This document shows positions 63,494 to 64,000 of a DNA stretch of 64,000 bases, in pieces (the first letter of the stretch is position 1; every line of letters starts with the position of its first letter). The notes under the pieces were generated by a model. That model saw nothing but the letters and a program-made list of their open reading frames with translations, did not search any database and was not told the origin of the DNA. The position numbers and the translations under genes are program-made. The DNA is from Devosia litorisediminis (lineage in GTDB: Bacteria; Pseudomonadota; Alphaproteobacteria; Rhizobiales; Devosiaceae), in contig NZ_JAGXTP010000001.1 in assembly GCF_018334155.1 (NCBI RefSeq), forward strand, positions 124,001-188,000, given 5' to 3'.

Positions 63494-64000
63494 GTGCGCA
63501 TCGGCGTAACCGCATCGATCATCGCCCACATCGTTGTGCTGACCATCGGCCTGATCAATCTGGGTCTGGCAGAGCCATTGATGCCGGCGGTAGAGTCGAT
63601 CTCGGTCGATCTGGTGCCGGTGGAGGAATACTCCAATATTCGCGCTGGCCAGCTCGACAGCACGATTGTCGATACCCAGACGCCATCAATCGTTGAAGAT
63701 GATACGCCCGCCGAGATTGCCCAGCCTACGGGCAATACCGAGCAGGACCAGGTGACGCCGTCGCCCGCCGACATACCAACGCCCGCCCCCGTGACCAACA
63801 CCGCGCCTGCACCCGAAAGCCAGCCCGAACCTGCCCCTGAGCCGGATCCCGCGCCCGAGCCTGCGCCGGCACCTGAGCCTGTTGTTGCCCCCGTGCCAGC
63901 AACGCGACCCACGCCTGGTCCAGAGCCAACGCCAGAACCCACTCCTGCGCCTGAGCCGACTCCTGAGCCCGTGCCAGCGCCAACGCCTGAACCAGCGCCA
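63494..64000 (+). CDS. tolA: Tol-Pal system protein TolA, partial
   Basis: 169 codons from GTG 63494, open at the right edge (no stop). One N-terminal membrane helix (TASIIAHIVVLTIGLINLGL) followed by SVDLVPVEEYSNI, typical of alphaproteobacterial TolA, then a long Pro/Glu/Ala/Thr-rich linker with PEPAPAPEP and PTPEPTPAP repeats. The C-terminal domain that contacts Pal lies beyond the window. It follows tolR by four bases. Confidence 0.88.
   Translation, partial: MRIGVTASIIAHIVVLTIGLINLGLAEPLMPAVESISVDLVPVEEYSNIRAGQLDSTIVDTQTPSIVEDDTPAEIAQPTGNTEQDQVTPSPADIPTPAPVTNTAPAPESQPEPAPEPDPAPEPAPAPEPVVAPVPATRPTPGPEPTPEPTPAPEPTPEPVPAPTPEPAP

Noticed and set aside
63780..64000. Repeat-rich DNA near the right edge as a repeat element
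   Set aside because: It is the Pro/Glu codon repeat of tolA, in frame with the upstream start.
1..64000. tRNA, rRNA, insertion sequences, prophage genes, CRISPR arrays
   Set aside because: Looked for cloverleaf-like segments, transposase motifs, integrases and regular spaced repeats; none seen by eye. A tRNAscan-SE and ISfinder run would be decisive.

Overview
The window looks like a chromosomal core segment from an alphaproteobacterium of the order Hyphomicrobiales (Rhizobiales), most likely Devosia or a close relative. This is inference from gene content: a three-subunit proton-translocating transhydrogenase preceded by an aa3-oxidase subunit IV, many alphaproteobacterial small families (DUF1036, GapR/DUF2312, DUF1013/TrcR, DUF1192, DUF1465, DUF4164, DUF465), zapA-6S RNA-formyl-THF ligase, and ruvCAB-ybgC-tolQRA. 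The DNA is GC-rich, codon use looks uniform, and I see no insertion sequence, prophage, tRNA, rRNA or CRISPR array.

Layout. 1-4.5 kb: the start of a HIT-family gene, a single-domain response regulator, rpmJ, an SRPBCC protein, pyruvate kinase with a DUF1036 gene, GapR, and a stand-alone flagellar-rod C-domain protein. 4.6-10.3 kb: dxs and two cell-wall enzymes (DUF882/M15-like peptidase, L,D-transpeptidase). 10.5-14.6 kb: a small hypothetical, a flavin-dependent halogenase, a P-loop kinase and a TacA-like sigma54 activator with a perfect CtrA box upstream. 14.8-20.3 kb: oligoendopeptidase F, cytochrome oxidase subunit IV and pntAA-pntAB-pntB; PntAA carries a long histone H1-like tail. 20.3-30.7 kb: mixed small operons (membrane serine hydrolase, slyX, a DsbA-like protein, MFS exporter, rpsU, purEK, two DUF465 genes, TauE). 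30.7-38.5 kb: a Kef-type antiporter, TrcR/DUF1013, quinone oxidoreductase, a 593-base intergenic region that probably encodes a CtrA-controlled small RNA, DUF1465, rpmE and an ABC exporter. 38.5-43.9 kb: a MotA/TolQ-like and OmpA-like membrane pair, suhB, efp, a Sel1 protein and a ThiE-like protein. 44.0-52.7 kb: central carbon genes on the minus strand (fbaB, pgk, gap, tkt) interspersed with others, including a MerR regulator fused to a P-loop domain. 52.9-64 kb: zapA, 6S RNA, folate ligase, a YmdB phosphoesterase, an amino acid:cation symporter, yebC, two diguanylate cyclases, ruvCAB, ybgC, tolQ, tolR and the start of tolA.

How the parts fit together. Pyk, FbaB, Pgk, Gap and Tkt supply most of lower glycolysis and the non-oxidative pentose phosphate pathway; Dxs draws on its pyruvate and glyceraldehyde-3-phosphate, and PntAA-AB-B balances NADH and NADPH. 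A second theme is the cell cycle and envelope: CtrA boxes, GapR, a TacA-like regulator, TrcR, ZapA, Tol and the wall enzymes.

Most notable observations: (i) a perfect TTAA-N7-TTAAC CtrA box that forms the -35 region of a promoter for a compact, terminator-ended small RNA with C-rich anti-Shine-Dalgarno motifs; (ii) the Ala/Lys/Pro tail on PntAA; (iii) the fbaB promoter bracketed by two inverted 16-base operator arms; (iv) the MerR/P-loop fusion; (v) a halogenase outside any visible biosynthetic cluster. All coordinates and motifs were read by eye; family assignments come from recognised motifs, not from a search.
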